A stretch of DNA of 34,700 bases from the NCBI GenBank assembly GCA_947307265.1, contig CAMZIP010000003.1, forward strand, positions 1 to 34,700, in the 5' to 3' direction. The notes below the pieces were generated by a model that ran no database searches, was not told where the DNA came from, and saw only the letters and a list, made by a program, of their open reading frames with translations. The translations under genes and the position numbers were made by a program. How positions within the stretch are numbered: the stretch's first letter is position 1; every line of letters starts with the position of its first letter. Shown here one piece after another: positions 18,410-26,834 of this stretch. Source of the DNA: an uncultured Bacteroidales bacterium. GTDB taxonomy: Bacteria > Bacteroidota > Bacteroidia > Bacteroidales > UBA932.

Positions 18410-21400
18410 CTAACGTGCGTATGTGGTAGTGAAAATGGTACATTCTGTCGGACCGTAGCCGTTGTGCAATTGGTATGCGGTCGGCGGATTGAGGGGCAGA
18501 ATCTTTTCGCCGCCTACCGAGAGGTGGCGGAGCGAATGGTTGTCGCAGTTGATGGCAAACTGGCAACCCACCTGCGTCGTCATAAACGAATGGGTGACGC
18601 CCTCCTTGTCGAAGTATTTGTTGAGGTCGGGCAGGTTGAGGCGTATGTCGTCGCCGACGATTACCACTGCCGCGCCCGTCGTGAGGGCGGGGTACATATC
18701 CATCATACAGGCGTCGAAACCGTAACTTGCGTATGCGGCCACCTTGTCGCCGGCTTTCAGATCGTAGTAGCGGCGGTACCAGTTGCAGAACGCCACCAGA
18801 TTGCGGTGCTCCAACTGGCAGCCCTTGGGTTTGCCGGTTGAACCGGAAGTATAAAGCATTATGAACAGGTCCTCGGGCTTGATTTCGGCCTGTTTGGGCG
18901 CGGCTGTCTTGCCGTTTGCAGCAGCCTCAAGTTCCTTGGTCAGTAATACGGGGCCCTTATAGTCCGAGACCTTTTCCAGCAGCGCCTCTTCTGCAATCAG
19001 CAGTTTGGCATCTGCATCCTGCATCATAAAGTTCAGGCGCTCTGCAGGGTAACTCGGATCCAGCGGCTGGTAAGCGCAACCTGTCTTCAGTACGCCCAGC
19101 GAAGCCAGGACCATCCATTCGCTGCGGCCAATGAGGACGGAAACGACATTTTCCTTGCCCTCTTTGATCTTGGACTGGACGATGGCTGCGATGGCGTCCG
19201 TACGCTCGTCAACCTGGCGGTAGGTAAGCCGCACGTCGTGATATACGACGGCAAGATTGTCAGGAGTCTCTTTAACCTGTTTGCGGAAGAGCGATACGAT
19301 GGTCTGCGAAGCATCATATTCAACGGCTTCGGGGTTGAATCCGTCCAACAGCTTGATGCCGGCTTCGTCGGTCAGCAAAATGCTGCGCAGGGGAGCGTCC
19401 GTTCCTGCTGCCGCAAATGCGCTTACGGCGTTGCTTACGCTCTGCGCCAGGCTCTGCATAAGTGCCTCGCTGTACTGTCCGTTATCGTATTCGAGTGAAA
19501 CTCCGGGAGTTCCGCCCATATCCGTGATATAGAATGCAATCTTGAACTTAGGAACGTTGAGTTCCATCGTCTCGTCCGCAGAAACCGGTTTTCCGCCTAC
19601 ACGGTAGTCGCTCAGGACGCCGATCTGATATGCGAACATTATATCTGCCTTGATTCCGAAATCGGCGGCGATGCGTGCAAACGGATAATTTTCGTGTTCG
19701 AGAGTCTGCTCGAACGTTTCGGCGCTTTCGACAAGGAACTGGCCTATGCTCTGGTTCTTGATTTTCGCATTGAGCGCCAGCGTATTGACGAACATACCCA
19801 TCGTATTGGCGACCTTGAGGTTGCTGCGGCCGTTGGAAATGGTCGTGATGCAGATGTCGTCGTTGCCGGAGAATCTTGCGAGGCTGTAGAATACCGCACT
19901 CAGCAGGACTGCCGAAGGCTTGACACCCTGCGCCTTTGCGATGCGCTCGGCATCATCCCATTTGACGGGCGCCCATACGCGGCCGTTTTCGCCCTGCGGA
20001 CGGGGATTGGTAAGATCCGGAGCCAACTCCGTCACCTCTTCGACGTCGCCCAGGCGGTTCTTGAAGAATTCGGCAGCATCGGCGAATGCGGCACTCTGCT
20101 CGGCCTCTTTCTGCTCGATGACGAAACGCGAGTAGGAGCACATTTCCGGCTCGATCTCATTGCCGTTCATAATGGAGCAGATTTCCTGTATGAACAGGTC
20201 GTACGAATAGCCGTCGCATACCAGGTGATGTATGTCGCAATAGAGGTAGAGGGCCTTTTCGGTCTGTATGATGGCGTAACGGAAGAGCCTGTCCTTCGAC
20301 AGGTTGAACGGCGTTACGAATCCGTGACGGAACGAAAGCGCCTCCTCTTCGGTCATATTCTTGATATCGACTTCCACGGGTGTCTCGCGGTCTCCGATTG
20401 TCTGTACGATGCCGTTTTCTCCTGTCGAGAAACTGACGAACAGGGCGGGGTGGTTGGCCGTGGCCTTCTGTACGGCCGCCTTGAGTGCTTCGATATCGGT
20501 ATCGACGGGGAAAGTCAGGCAGACCGGCGTGTTGTACAGGGTCGAAGTAGGGTTCTTCATACACTCGAAGTAAACGCCTGTCTGGGAGTACGACAGCGGA
20601 ACTGGACGCTCGGCTTCATCATTCGTGAGAGAGCCGGCATTCTTCGTCTCGCCGCCTGCCTGTCCGGGGTTCTCCAGCATAGATGTAAGAATCTCGTTCT
20701 CGATGTCCTGGATGCTGCCGCCCTTGGAAAGGAGGCTCGTATCCACCTGCACTCCGTAGCGTTTATATATCTGAGTGGCAAGTTTGATAGCGAGGATAGA
20801 GGTAAGTCCTGCCATACGAAGGTCGGTGGTGAGACCGAATGCGTCAGTATTGACGACGCCTGACACCATTTCCTTCAGTTGCTGCTCCAGCACGTTAAGC
20901 GGAGCGGATGTTTCTTCTTCGGCTTCGATACCGCCTCCGATTACTGGCTCGGGAAGAGCACGTCGGTTGACTTTCTGGTTCTGGTTGAGAGGAATGGCAT
21001 CCAACTGCATCGTGGCGGCCGGTACCATATACGGCGGTTTCTGGTCCAGAATAAACTGGTTCAGGGCCTTGACGTCCACCTTTTCGTCGGATACCACGTA
21101 GGCGGCGATGAATTTGCCTCCTGTCGGATAGTCGAATGCCTGGACGGTGGCGTCCTTGATGCCGGGGAACTGGCGGATGACGCTTTCTACCTCCTTCAAT
21201 TCGATGCGGAAGCCGCGGATTTTGACCTGTCCGTCTTTTCGGCCCACGAATTCGATGTCTCCGTTTTCGCGGTACCGGACAATGTCACCTGTACGGTAAA
21301 TGCGCTTGCCGTTCCATTCTACGAAGGATGCTGCGGTCTTTTCGGGGAGATTGAGGTACCCGAGGCCGACCTGCGGCCCGGCAATGATCAATTCGCCGGC

Positions 21401-23599
21401 GCAGCCCCAGGGGACCTGCTTGCCGAAACGGTTGATGATATGCAGTTCGGCGGTGTCGTTAGGCTTGCCGATAGGGATATTCGGTTCATTCTTATCTACA
21501 TAATGGCTGCAGACGTATGCCGTTGTCTCGGTAGGACCGTATGCGTTGAGCAGGCGGTATGCAGGCGGATTGAGGCTCATCAGTTTCTCGCCGCCGGTAC
21601 CGAGCCATTTGAGGCAGGGGATGTCCGGATAGTTGAGCACCATCTGGGTTGCCATCTGAGTGGTCATAAAGCAGTGGGTGATACCTTCCTGCCGGATGTA
21701 GCGGTTGAGGCTTTCCAGGTCGAAACGGATGTCATCCTGTATGATGTAAATCGTAGCGCCGGCCCATACGCAAGCCCAGTAGTCGTGCTGATATGCATCA
21801 AATCCATATCCGGCGTAGGTTGCATAGCGCGATTCGGATGTCAGGCCGATGTGTCCGACGTGGAAACTCATCAGGGTGCGGAAGTTTTCTTCGGTGAGCA
21901 TCACGCCCTTCGGCTTGCCGGTGGTGCCGCTCGTATAGAGCATCACGAGCAGGTTCTTTTCCGTGCAGGCTGCTGCGTCCTGCTTCATAAATTCCAGTCG
22001 CTCTTCCGGATAACTTGCATCCAGCGGCAACTGGGTGAGGCCGGCCTTGGCGATGGCAAGCGGTGCGAGGGCCATTTTCTCGTCCCTCGGGACGGAAAAT
22101 CCGACCACGCGCTCTCCGCAGCGGACGGTATATGAAGGATCGATGGTATCGGTAAGGCGGTCAACCTCTGCAAATGTGAGACGCTTGTCTCCGGCGACTA
22201 CGAAGATGTCATTGGGACGCTCTGCGACGTGCTGCTTGAAACGTTCGACAAGTGTCTGTTTGGGAGTCGGTTTCAGTTCCGGATTAAAGGCGTTGAGTCC
22301 TTTTATCTGCTCGCTTGTAGCGTATTCCAACTGACTTACAGCCTCGGCCGAGACCATTGAATGCAGGATGGCATCGTAGCATTTTGCCAATTCAGCCATA
22401 AATTCTTCCGAAAAATCTGCGGTGCTGAATCCGAGTTTCAGGGAGTAAGCGCCGTCATTCTCGAACAGCTCGCCCGTCAGTTTCCAGCCGGGAATGGCCC
22501 GACGCAGGTCGTGGTGAGGCACGATGCTGTCCCCGAGACGGAGTCCCCTCTTGCTGCTAAGGAGAGAGCCTTGATATACGAACAGGACCTGGTTGTTGAG
22601 GCCAAGATCCTTTACGGCATCCTGATAATCATAATACTGCATTTCCTGGGTCTTGCTCATCTGTTCTGCAAGGACCTGGAAGATATCGCCCAGTGACGCT
22701 TCCGCGCCGACTTCGAGAAATACCGGCAGCGTGTGGACCATCATCGAGAACGTTTTTAGCGTGCGGCGGTCGCTGCGGCCGAAATATGCCGTGCACCAGG
22801 TCGCCTTGGTTTCGGCACCGTAAGTGGCAAGCAGCAGACCCCAGGCGGCCTGCATCAGAGTGCTCTTGCCGACGTTCCACTTGCGCAGTATGGCCTGTAT
22901 TTCTTCCTGTGTAACTGTCAGGGGATAGTCTTGATAAACAGTCTTGGCGGGCTTGCCCGAGAGTGTGGTTTCGGGAAGCGGCAGAGAATCGGTATCCGCT
23001 GCGTCGCAGAATGTCTTGCCGTACCATTCCTTTGCCTCCGTCATTTTGGCTTCGTCAGCCCTCAGTTCTTCCTCCATTTTCGCTACGGCTGCCCCGTCGA
23101 TGGTTTCACCGGCCGGACTGGCTCCGTTGAAGCAACGCTCAATATCGCGCAAAAGAACTGTCAGAGAAAAACCGTCGGAAATAATATGATGGAAGTCCAG
23201 ATAGAGCCACGCCTTTCCGTCGGGAGCCTGATAGACCTCGCAACGGTAAAGTCTGTCTGCGTGGATGTCCATAGTCTTGCCTAACTCCGGCAACACCTCG
23301 TCGATAGAGCCTACGTTGACAAGCGGCACTGCCTCTTCGATTGCAGGGAACGTCCCGCTTTCGGCTGCAGGAGCGCCGTTTTCGTCCTCGACGATGCGAG
23401 AAGCAACGTACGGATGGGCGCAAAGGGCATCATATACTGCCTTTCGCAGTTGCTGAATATCTGTGTCGGGCAGATCGAAGAGTACCGGATTCTGGAAATT
23501 ATTCTGTTCGTCCGGGTTGGACAAACTGTTGAAATATATGCCTTTCTGGCTGTTGGACAGAGGAGTTCTCATATATTTAGGTTTTTCTTTATAAACCAT
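18410..23599 (-). CDS. Dimodular NRPS, N-terminal portion: C1-A1-T1-C2-A2 (A2 truncated by TAG at 18410-18412)
   Basis: C-domain motifs FHHIISDG and IHHLVCDG; A-domain motifs LYTSGTTGKPKG, LYTSGSTGKPKG, NAYGPTE, NGYGPTE, YRTGD, NQNQKVNRRAL; T1 AGLTSILAIKLA. Confidence 0.93.
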   Translation of the reverse strand: MVYKEKPKYMRTPLSNSQKGIYFNSLSNPDEQNNFQNPVLFDLPDTDIQQLRKAVYDALCAHPYVASRIVEDENGAPAAESGTFPAIEEAVPLVNVGSIDEVLPELGKTMDIHADRLYRCEVYQAPDGKAWLYLDFHHIISDGFSLTVLLRDIERCFNGASPAGETIDGAAVAKMEEELRADEAKMTEAKEWYGKTFCDAADTDSLPLPETTLSGKPAKTVYQDYPLTVTQEEIQAILRKWNVGKSTLMQAAWGLLLATYGAETKATWCTAYFGRSDRRTLKTFSMMVHTLPVFLEVGAEASLGDIFQVLAEQMSKTQEMQYYDYQDAVKDLGLNNQVLFVYQGSLLSSKRGLRLGDSIVPHHDLRRAIPGWKLTGELFENDGAYSLKLGFSTADFSEEFMAELAKCYDAILHSMVSAEAVSQLEYATSEQIKGLNAFNPELKPTPKQTLVERFKQHVAERPNDIFVVAGDKRLTFAEVDRLTDTIDPSYTVRCGERVVGFSVPRDEKMALAPLAIAKAGLTQLPLDASYPEERLEFMKQDAAACTEKNLLVMLYTSGTTGKPKGVMLTEENFRTLMSFHVGHIGLTSESRYATYAGYGFDAYQHDYWACVWAGATIYIIQDDIRFDLESLNRYIRQEGITHCFMTTQMATQMVLNYPDIPCLKWLGTGGEKLMSLNPPAYRLLNAYGPTETTAYVCSHYVDKNEPNIPIGKPNDTAELHIINRFGKQVPWGCAGELIIAGPQVGLGYLNLPEKTAASFVEWNGKRIYRTGDIVRYRENGDIEFVGRKDGQVKIRGFRIELKEVESVIRQFPGIKDATVQAFDYPTGGKFIAAYVVSDEKVDVKALNQFILDQKPPYMVPAATMQLDAIPLNQNQKVNRRALPEPVIGGGIEAEEETSAPLNVLEQQLKEMVSGVVNTDAFGLTTDLRMAGLTSILAIKLATQIYKRYGVQVDTSLLSKGGSIQDIENEILTSMLENPGQAGGETKNAGSLTNDEAERPVPLSYSQTGVYFECMKNPTSTLYNTPVCLTFPVDTDIEALKAAVQKATANHPALFVSFSTGENGIVQTIGDRETPVEVDIKNMTEEEALSFRHGFVTPFNLSKDRLFRYAIIQTEKALYLYCDIHHLVCDGYSYDLFIQEICSIMNGNEIEPEMCSYSRFVIEQKEAEQSAAFADAAEFFKNRLGDVEEVTELAPDLTNPRPQGENGRVWAPVKWDDAERIAKAQGVKPSAVLLSAVFYSLARFSGNDDICITTISNGRSNLKVANTMGMFVNTLALNAKIKNQSIGQFLVESAETFEQTLEHENYPFARIAADFGIKADIMFAYQIGVLSDYRVGGKPVSADETMELNVPKFKIAFYITDMGGTPGVSLEYDNGQYSEALMQSLAQSVSNAVSAFAAAGTDAPLRSILLTDEAGIKLLDGFNPEAVEYDASQTIVSLFRKQVKETPDNLAVVYHDVRLTYRQVDERTDAIAAIVQSKIKEGKENVVSVLIGRSEWMVLASLGVLKTGCAYQPLDPSYPAERLNFMMQDADAKLLIAEEALLEKVSDYKGPVLLTKELEAAANGKTAAPKQAEIKPEDLFIMLYTSGSTGKPKGCQLEHRNLVAFCNWYRRYYDLKAGDKVAAYASYGFDACMMDMYPALTTGAAVVIVGDDIRLNLPDLNKYFDKEGVTHSFMTTQVGCQFAINCDNHSLRHLSVGGEKILPLNPPTAYQLHNGYGPTECTIFTTTYAR
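20957..21256 (-). repeat. A1 C-terminal subdomain segment (A8-A10), near-duplicate of the A2 counterpart (approximate limits)
   Basis: GQVKIRGFRIELKEVESVIRQFPGIKDATVQAFDYPTGGKFIAAYVV...KPPYMVPAATMQLDAIPLNQNQKVNRRALP; 33-nt identical stretch at 21185-21217. Confidence 0.75.
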
Positions 23600-23647
23600 A
23601 AAAATAGAAAAAAAAGCGTTATCTGATGTTTTTCATAAATTTGCCGT

Positions 23648-24217
23648 ATGATTTACCTGGATACGCGCGTTGACGAGATGGACTTGGCCGCTGCTCTTGA
23701 GCAAGTTGGCGATTGGCGGCGCGAGGTGGCACTCCGTTATGTAAAAGATGACGACCGCCGTCTTTCGCTATCGGTCTATATGCTGCTTCAGAACGCCCTG
23801 GAACGCGAATATGGCATTACGGTCCAGCCTGAATTCGATTACGGGCCGCACGGCAAACCGTTCCTGCGCGACTATCCGCATATACATTTCAATCTGAGCC
23901 ACTGCCGCGGCGCTGCGTTGTGCGTGGTGGGCAATGCTCCGGTTGGCTGCGATATCGAGCGGGTAGAGGCAAAAGTGGATATGGAAGTTTGCAGGTATTG
24001 CTGCAATGAAAACGAGGTCGAGGCGATTCTGGGTTCAGACAATCCGCAACTTGCTTTCTTTACGCTCTGGACGCGCAAGGAAGCGTTTCTCAAATACACC
24101 GGCGAAGGCCTGACGAACAACCTTCCGGGCCTGCTTCTTACTCCCGAGGTACTCTCAGTCCGTTTCGAGACCTATACGGCCGAAGACGGCGCGCTGGTCT
24201 ATACCATTTGCCGGTAA
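23648..24217 (+). CDS. 4'-phosphopantetheinyl transferase, Sfp-type
   Basis: YGPHGKPFL, HFNLSHCRGAALCVVGNAPVGCDIERV, FFTLWTRKEAFLKYTGEGL: canonical PPTase motifs; divergent from the NRPS. Confidence 0.95.
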   Translation: MIYLDTRVDEMDLAAALEQVGDWRREVALRYVKDDDRRLSLSVYMLLQNALEREYGITVQPEFDYGPHGKPFLRDYPHIHFNLSHCRGAALCVVGNAPVGCDIERVEAKVDMEVCRYCCNENEVEAILGSDNPQLAFFTLWTRKEAFLKYTGEGLTNNLPGLLLTPEVLSVRFETYTAEDGALVYTICR

Positions 24218-24661
24218 TTATCCCAGCATTGCCTCGCAGGCGCAGAGAATGTCCTGAAAAGTAGTCTCGAAATCGCCTGTGTACCAGGGATCTGCCACGT
24301 CGCGGCCGGAGCCCGTATAGGACATCATCAGATGTATCTTCCCCTGAGGATCGGACGGGATAATGTTGCGTATCAGGCGTAAATTGGAAGCATCCATACA
24401 GATGATGCGGTCGAAGCGGTCATAATCTTCCGCGGTTACGCGCCGGGAGCATTTTCCCGGATCAAACCATACTCCGTGCTGTGTCAGGCATCGCTTTGCC
24501 GGCGGATAGATGGGATTGCCTATCTCTTCGTACGAAACGGCCGCCGACTCGATGTGATAGCTGTCCTCCAGCCCGCGGGCCTTGACCAGTGCCTTCATTA
24601 TAAACTCTGCCATCGGGCTGCGGCAGATATTGCCGTGGCAGACGAACAATATGCGTCTCAT
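24218..24661 (-). CDS. Low molecular weight protein tyrosine phosphatase
   Basis: ILFVCHGNICRSPMAEFIMK (CX5R P-loop); C-terminal DPWYTGDFETTF. Confidence 0.95.
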   Translation of the reverse strand: MRRILFVCHGNICRSPMAEFIMKALVKARGLEDSYHIESAAVSYEEIGNPIYPPAKRCLTQHGVWFDPGKCSRRVTAEDYDRFDRIICMDASNLRLIRNIIPSDPQGKIHLMMSYTGSGRDVADPWYTGDFETTFQDILCACEAMLG

Positions 24662-24690
24662 TATTTGATCATATCCGTGTTATGACATTC

Positions 24691-24698
24691 CAAATTTA
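24691..24698 (-). promoter_or_regulatory. Candidate -7 box for the tyrosine phosphatase gene
   Basis: TAAATTTG on the minus strand, 29 nt before the start at 24661; no clear -33 box. Confidence 0.35.
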
Positions 24699-24721
24699 CT
24701 CATTTTAAATGTTTTTATTGC

Positions 24722-24729
24722 TATCTTTG
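24722..24729 (+). promoter_or_regulatory. Bacteroidota -7 box upstream of dsbD
   Basis: TATCTTTG matches TAnnTTTG, 35 nt before the ATG at 24765; no clear -33 box. Confidence 0.5.
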
Positions 24730-24764
24730 GCAGATTCTTAAACGCGAGAAAAGATACTTACTAT

Positions 24765-26762
24765 ATGAAGCGTGTAAAATTACTGATACTTACGTCGCTG
24801 CTGGCGGTGCCTGCATTGGCGCAGATGAGCCAGCCGGTGAGTTGGAAGGCCGAAGCCGTACAGATCGACGGCAATCTTTATGAAATCCGCGCTACCGGTA
24901 CCATCGCCGGCGACTGGCATATCTACGACCTGGAGGATTACGGCTCCAGCGGCCCTAACGGCACGGTTTTTACCGTCAGTGCGGGCGATAACGTCCGTCT
25001 GGAAGGCGACCCCTTCATCGCATCCGAAGTCAAACGCGGATTTGATGACATTTTCGGAATCGAAATCGGCACCTGCGGCAGTCCGGTCATACTCGTACAG
25101 AAGGTTGAACTGCTCAAAGGCAGCAAATGCACCGTGCCAGTAAATATCGAATGGCAGGCCTGCAACGACGAGAATTGCCTGCCTCCGGATGACAAGACCA
25201 TAAATGTCTCGCTTCCTGCAGGCGTCGGTCTCCCCGCAGATGCTGAAGCAACTGCGACCGCAACTCCGGCCCAGACCAGCGGCAAATCCATCTGGAGCCT
25301 TATTCTCGAGGCGATTGCCTGGGGTTTCGTGGCACTCCTGACGCCCTGCGTCTTCCCGATGATTCCGATGACGGTAAGTTTCTTCCTCAAGCAGAACCAG
25401 ACTGCCGAAGGCGAAGAGAAGAAAAAGGGGCGCGGACGTTATCTGGCCAGCATTTTCGGCCTCTCGATAGTCGCTCTTTATACACTGCCGATAGCCATAA
25501 TCATCCTGGTTACATACTTCGCAGGCGGTGCGACGGTGACAGCCGACATTTTTAACTGGCTGGCGACGCATTGGCTCCCGAATATCATTTTCTTCCTGAT
25601 ATTTATGGTCTTCGCTGCATCGTTCTTCGGTGCATTCGAGATCACCCTGCCTTCGTCGTGGCTCAACAAATCCGACGAAAAGTCCAACAAGGGCGGCCTG
25701 GCAGGCGTCTTTTTCGTGGCGCTGACGCTGGTGCTGGTGTCATTCTCGTGCACAGGTCCGATTGTAGGTTCGGTGCTTATCAAGAGCACGCAGGGCCAGT
25801 TCTGGGAGCCGATTATCACGATGCTGGCGTTCTCGGTTGCATTTGCACTGCCGTTCACTCTGCTCGCATTCGCACCGAGCCTGCTCGATAAACTGCCCAG
25901 GAGCGGCGGCTGGCTCAACAGCGTCAAGGTGGTGCTGGGCTTCATCGAGGTCGCCCTCGGCTTCAAGTTCCTCAGCGTGGCGGACCAGACCTATCACTGG
26001 GGCCTTCTGGACCGCGAGATTTATCTGGCCATCTGGATCGTGGTCTTCTCGTTGCTCGGACTCTACCTGCTTGGCAAGATCCGTTTCGCCAACGATTCCA
26101 AGGTCGAACACCTCAGCGTGACGCGTCTGGCGCTCTCCATAGCTGTATTCTCGTTCGTGGTATATATGATTCCCGGTATGTGGGGTGCGCCGCTCAAGGG
26201 ACTCTCAGGCTATCTGCCGCCAATCACGACACAGGATTTTGTGCTGGATCCGGCACAGCATTCGGTAACATATACGCCCGGAGTGCAGGATGATAATTCA
26301 GTTCCTGCCGACCGCAAATACGCTGACTTCCTGCATATGCCCTACGGCATTCCCGCATTCTATGACTACGAGGAAGCGCGTGCTTTCGCCATTAAGACAG
26401 GCAAACCGCTTTTCGTGGATTTTACCGGCCACGGCTGCGTCAACTGCCGCGAAATGGAAACCCGCGTCTGGAGCGATCCCCGTGCGCTAAAGATGATGAA
26501 AAACGACTATGTCATCTGCGCTCTTTTCGCGGACGACAAGAAAGTCGTGGATCCGCAGGACTGGGTTACGACGCCTGACGGCAAGGTTCTCAAGAGCCTC
26601 GGCAAGATCAATTCATATTTCGCACTGACACGTTACAATGTCAATGCGCAGCCTTATTATGCGATAATCGACCCGGTCACCGAGGAGCATAAAGTTCCTT
26701 CACGCGGTTACAATCTCGACGTGGACGGGTTCGTCGCATTCCTCGAAAAGGGACTCGAATAG
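24765..26762 (+). CDS. dsbD: DsbD-type thiol:disulfide interchange protein
   Basis: N-terminal DsbD-alpha-like domain, multi-TM core with WGFVALLTPCVFPMIPMTVSFFL and SFSCTGPIVG, C-terminal thioredoxin-like FVDFTGHGCVNCREME. Confidence 0.95.
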   Translation: MKRVKLLILTSLLAVPALAQMSQPVSWKAEAVQIDGNLYEIRATGTIAGDWHIYDLEDYGSSGPNGTVFTVSAGDNVRLEGDPFIASEVKRGFDDIFGIEIGTCGSPVILVQKVELLKGSKCTVPVNIEWQACNDENCLPPDDKTINVSLPAGVGLPADAEATATATPAQTSGKSIWSLILEAIAWGFVALLTPCVFPMIPMTVSFFLKQNQTAEGEEKKKGRGRYLASIFGLSIVALYTLPIAIIILVTYFAGGATVTADIFNWLATHWLPNIIFFLIFMVFAASFFGAFEITLPSSWLNKSDEKSNKGGLAGVFFVALTLVLVSFSCTGPIVGSVLIKSTQGQFWEPIITMLAFSVAFALPFTLLAFAPSLLDKLPRSGGWLNSVKVVLGFIEVALGFKFLSVADQTYHWGLLDREIYLAIWIVVFSLLGLYLLGKIRFANDSKVEHLSVTRLALSIAVFSFVVYMIPGMWGAPLKGLSGYLPPITTQDFVLDPAQHSVTYTPGVQDDNSVPADRKYADFLHMPYGIPAFYDYEEARAFAIKTGKPLFVDFTGHGCVNCREMETRVWSDPRALKMMKNDYVICALFADDKKVVDPQDWVTTPDGKVLKSLGKINSYFALTRYNVNAQPYYAIIDPVTEEHKVPSRGYNLDVDGFVAFLEKGLE

Positions 26763-26834
26763 CACGGGGACCAACCCGGATCGCCTGAACGGCCACTACG
26801 GTTATTAAACGGGATTTGTCTGTGAAATTCCCGC

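Noticed and set aside
18410-18412. Genome-wide TAG recoding (alternative genetic code)
   Set aside because: Other genes in the window (dsbD, pbpC, A2M) end in TAG at sensible family C-termini, and readthrough there would give short unrelated tails.
17366-22135. Long + strand ORFs (491, 389, 418 aa) across the NRPS
   Set aside because: They are antisense to intact NRPS motifs and repeat in register with the duplicated A domains (e.g. RRLTF/VDLLVLVERNGI); a by-product of codon bias.
24215-24220. Abutting stop codons (taatta) of the convergent PPTase and tyrosine phosphatase genes
   Set aside because: Unusual looking but common in compact genomes; no further structure found.
26810-26833. Inverted repeat cgggattt...aaattcccg between dsbD and pbpC as a terminator
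   Set aside because: Short stem with a bulge and no T-tract on either side; too weak to call.
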